Source: Candidatus Nanopelagicus sp. (GTDB lineage Bacteria; Actinomycetota; Actinomycetes; Nanopelagicales; Nanopelagicaceae). From it: a stretch of DNA of 64,000 nt. Location: the NCBI GenBank assembly GCA_016462445.1, contig JAEMTE010000003.1, positions 1-64,000 on the forward strand. Reading direction: 5' to 3'. Below are positions 60,842 through 64,000 of the stretch, piece by piece (positions within the stretch are counted from its first letter, which is position 1; every line of letters starts with the position of its first letter). The notes beneath the pieces are model-generated. The model ran no database searches. It was not told the DNA's origin and saw only the letters and a program-made list of their open reading frames with translations. A program made the position numbers and the translations under genes.

Positions 60842-62707
60842 TTACTTTTTCTTTTCACTCACTTTATCTGCATCGGTAGTAAGTGCTGCGATAAATGCCT
60901 CTTGGGGGACCTCAACTCGGCCCACCATCTTCATCCGCTTCTTACCCTCTTTTTGTTTTTCAAGAAGCTTTCGCTTACGTGATATATCTCCACCGTAACA
61001 CTTAGCTAAAACATCTTTGCGAATCGCTCTAATATTTTCGCGGGCAATAATCTTTGCGCCAATTGCAGCCTGAATAGGAACTTCAAATTGCTGGCGAGGA
61101 ATTAGTTCATGTAGTTTGCCAGTCATCATCACGCCATATGCATAAGCTTTATCGCGATGAACAATCTGACTAAAGGCATCTACTTTTTCACCTTGCAATA
61201 AGATATCTACCTTTACTAAATCACCCGCCTCCTCCCCAATTGGTTCATAATCTAAAGATGCATAACCACGAGTACGAGATTTAAGTTGATCAAAGAAATC
61301 AAATACGATCTCAGCTAGCGGTAAGGTGTAGCGAATTTCAACTCGATCTTCAGATAAATAATCCATACCTTTTTGTATACCCCGGCGTTGCTGGCACAAC
61401 TCCATTATGGTGCCAATAAACTCACTCGGTGCCAAGATAGTTGCCTTAACAATTGGTTCTAGTACCTCAGCAATTTTGCCATCTGGATACTCAGATGGAT
61501 TAGTAACAACTAAATTATTACCATCATCTAATGTGACGTTATAAACCACACTTGGTGCGGTTGAAATTAAGGTAAGTCCTGCCTCCCGCTCAAGTCGTTC
61601 GCGAACAATCTCCATATGTAGCAGACCTAAAAACCCACAGCGAAAGCCAAACCCAAGGGCCGCAGATGATTCTGGTTCAAAAACTAAAGCAGCATCATTT
61701 AATTGCAACTTATCTAACGCCTCTCGAAGCATTGGGTACTCAGCACCATCTAATGGAAATAAGCCAGAGAAAACCATTGGCTTTGGATCTTTATAGCCAG
61801 CAAGTGCAACTTTGGCTGGATTGTTATGGGTCGTTACCGTATCCCCCACTCGAGATTGTCTTACATCCTTAACTCCAGTAATTAAATAACCTACCTCACC
61901 AACACCTAATCCCTTGCTAGCCATTGGTTCAGGTGAGATCACACCAACCTCTAACATCTCATGTCTTACCCCAGTTGAGTACATCTGTATTTGATCCCGT
62001 GGTGATAAGTGCCCATCCACTACTCGAACATATGTAACTACCCCGCGGTATGAGTCATAAACTGAATCAAATATTAATGCTCTAGTTGGTGCCTTTGGAT
62101 CTCCAACCGGTGATGGAATTTGTTTAACAATTTGATCAAGCAATACCTCAACACCTGCACCAGTTTTTCCAGATACCCGCAGACAATCATCTGGCTGGCA
62201 GCCAATTAATTTTGCTAACTCCTCAGCAAACTTATCTGGTTGAGCAGCTGGTAAATCAATTTTATTTAGTACTGGAATTATTGTTAGATTATTCTCCATT
62301 GCTAAGTAAAGATTGGCTAACGTTTGTGCCTCAATTCCTTGCGCGCAATCAACTAGTAGCACCGCCCCTTCGCATGCTGCAAGTGAGCGCGATACCTCAT
62401 AGGTAAAATCAACATGTCCTGGCGTATCGATCATATTTAATATGTACTCTTGATTATCAATACCAGATCGCCATGGCAATCTAACTGCCTGGCTCTTAAT
62501 TGTTATTCCACGTTCACGTTCAATATCCATTCGATCTAGATACTGCGCCCGCATATTCCTATCTTCAACTACGCCAGTAAGGCCCAACATTCGATCAGCC
62601 AAGGTTGATTTACCATGATCGATATGTGCGATTATGCAAAAATTACGAATTTGTGCTGGATTTGTGGCAGCAGGTTGCGGTGCTTTAGCAATCGAAATGG
62701 CAGGCAT
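60842..62707 (-). CDS. lepA: Elongation factor 4
   Basis: [38 protein letters not shown]. Confidence 0.96.
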   Translation of the reverse strand: MPAISIAKAPQPAATNPAQIRNFCIIAHIDHGKSTLADRMLGLTGVVEDRNMRAQYLDRMDIERERGITIKSQAVRLPWRSGIDNQEYILNMIDTPGHVDFTYEVSRSLAACEGAVLLVDCAQGIEAQTLANLYLAMENNLTIIPVLNKIDLPAAQPDKFAEELAKLIGCQPDDCLRVSGKTGAGVEVLLDQIVKQIPSPVGDPKAPTRALIFDSVYDSYRGVVTYVRVVDGHLSPRDQIQMYSTGVRHEMLEVGVISPEPMASKGLGVGEVGYLITGVKDVRQSRVGDTVTTHNNPAKVALAGYKDPKPMVFSGLFPLDGAEYPMLREALDKLQLNDAALVFEPESSAALGFGFRCGFLGLLHMEIVRERLEREAGLTLISTAPSVVYNVTLDDGNNLVVTNPSEYPDGKIAEVLEPIVKATILAPSEFIGTIMELCQQRRGIQKGMDYLSEDRVEIRYTLPLAEIVFDFFDQLKSRTRGYASLDYEPIGEEAGDLVKVDILLQGEKVDAFSQIVHRDKAYAYGVMMTGKLHELIPRQQFEVPIQAAIGAKIIARENIRAIRKDVLAKCYGGDISRKRKLLEKQKEGKKRMKMVGRVEVPQEAFIAALTTDADKVSEKKK

Positions 62708-62732
62708 TTATGCCTTAGTTGTGTCTAGAAAA

Positions 62733-63002
62733 TTAACGAACGCCAGCTTTGTTGGCTAACTTCGCCATCGCTGACTTTTTGTTTGCTGCATTATTGGCGT
62801 GAATTACACCTTTTGATACAGCCATATCTAGTGAACGAGATGCATCGGTAAACTCTGCTTTAATTTTTGTAGTATCACCAGAAGTTATCGCATCGCGGAA
62901 ACGACGAATCGAGGTGCGAAGTGCTGAACGATAAGCCTTATTGCGATCCTGCGCCTTGTTGTTGGTGCGGATACGTTTAATCTGCGACTTGATATTTGCC
63001 AC
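62733..63002 (-). CDS. rpsT: 30S ribosomal protein S20
   Basis: [30 protein letters not shown]. Confidence 0.95.
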   Translation of the reverse strand: MANIKSQIKRIRTNNKAQDRNKAYRSALRTSIRRFRDAITSGDTTKIKAEFTDASRSLDMAVSKGVIHANNAANKKSAMAKLANKAGVR

Positions 63003-63097
63003 TGAAGATTACCTTTTCTTGTTGTTAGCCTTAAAATTTTATTTAAGAAGATTGCAAAGGATATCAGCGAGAGGCATTACGCTCAAACTGAGCGTAT

Positions 63098-64000
63098 TTA
63101 TCTCACCCCTCTTGCAGAGCAAACGGTCATTATTGCTCTCTCCAAGGCATATATCGGGTCAGCGGCCGCCCCCTTGATATCAGCATCGGCGCCAGCAACT
63201 GCAACTACTGCTTTGATTAATCCCTTTTCAGACCAACTATTTAATTGCCGCCTAGCTTTATCAATCTGCCATGGTGGTAGGGCAAGGGTTGATGCTAATT
63301 CAAATGATTTAACTCCATTAGATGCCCCAGAAACTTTAGCAAGGGTACGAAGTGAGGAGGCAAGTGCGCTAACTATTAATACTGGATCTGTTCCAGTAGC
63401 TAGAGCATTGCGTAAGTTAATTAAAGCAATCGCTGTTTTACCCTCCAGGGCGGCATCTGCCACATCAAATCCAGTGCTCTCAACTCGGCCTTGCTGATAG
63501 GCGGCCACATCACTCTCATCTATAACTTTTTGAAGTGGAACATCTGAGGCAAGTTGGGAGCAAGCCGCACTTAACTCCCGTAGATCAGTACCTAATGCAT
63601 CAAGTAAACCAGTAACTGCTTCTGTAGTAATTTTTCGGTTTAATCTCTTAAACTCACTTCGAATAAAATCTGATTTTTCACTCTCTTTTTTAATAGCCTC
63701 AGCAGCAATTAACTCTGGTTTTGCCTTCTTAATTTTATCAACCAGCGCCTTTCCTTTAACTCCACCCTTATGCCATAAAACTAAGGTAAGAGTCTCATCA
63801 AGATTTTCTAAATAATTAGCTATTTCTTCGCTGCACTCAACTATTAAATCTTGAATATCTTTGATAACAACTACCCTTGAATCACTAAATAAAGATGGTG
63901 CCAGACTGTCAGTTATTGTGCCAACCTCTAATTCATCTGCTGTAAAGCTCATCACTTGACCGCTCTTTGTTGCAGCAATAATTTGTGAAATGGCGCGATC
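63098..64000 (-). CDS. holA: DNA polymerase III subunit delta (N-terminus beyond the window)
   Basis: LFSDSRVVVIKDIQDL, HKGGVKGKALVDKI. The minus frame stays open upstream of 63955 (DRAISQIIAATKSGQV-MSFTADELEVG), so the gene runs off the window. Confidence 0.88.
   Translation of the reverse strand, partial: DRAISQIIAATKSGQVMSFTADELEVGTITDSLAPSLFSDSRVVVIKDIQDLIVECSEEIANYLENLDETLTLVLWHKGGVKGKALVDKIKKAKPELIAAEAIKKESEKSDFIRSEFKRLNRKITTEAVTGLLDALGTDLRELSAACSQLASDVPLQKVIDESDVAAYQQGRVESTGFDVADAALEGKTAIALINLRNALATGTDPVLIVSALASSLRTLAKVSGASNGVKSFELASTLALPPWQIDKARRQLNSWSEKGLIKAVVAVAGADADIKGAAADPIYALERAIMTVCSARGVR

Overview
AT-rich actinobacterial chromosome segment with about 75 tightly packed genes. 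Gene content and order suggest a streamlined freshwater acI/Nanopelagicales-type genome, which is an inference from content only. No prophage, transposon, CRISPR array or rRNA operon was seen. Most of it is core genome: dinB, metF, pknL-type kinase, aroG, pfkA, era, dprA, rnhB, lepB, rpsP, ffh, amtB-glnB, ftsY, smc, mutM, rnc, rpmF, coaD, rsmD, recG, rpmB, thiL, ddl, gpsA, leuCD, gltX, ybeY, phoH, rsmE, dnaJ, hrcA, hemW, lepA, rpsT, holA. Accessory parts are a DoxX/TauE/aquaporin/ArsC operon, a large carotenoid cluster (CrtA-like, CruF-like, glycosyltransferase, two CrtI-type desaturases, crtE, crtB, split lycopene cyclase) and a DUF2256/photolyase-like pair. The most interesting locus is 14143-15321. 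A sequence with TPP-riboswitch signatures precedes a PnuC/PnuT-type transporter. The 3' end of that gene carries an in-frame A AAA AAC slippery heptamer followed after 7 nt by a potential stem-loop. The -1 frame there opens directly into a P-loop kinase that has no usable start codon upstream of its Walker A motif. This suggests a frameshift-encoded transporter-kinase fusion for thiamine or thiamine-precursor capture and trapping.
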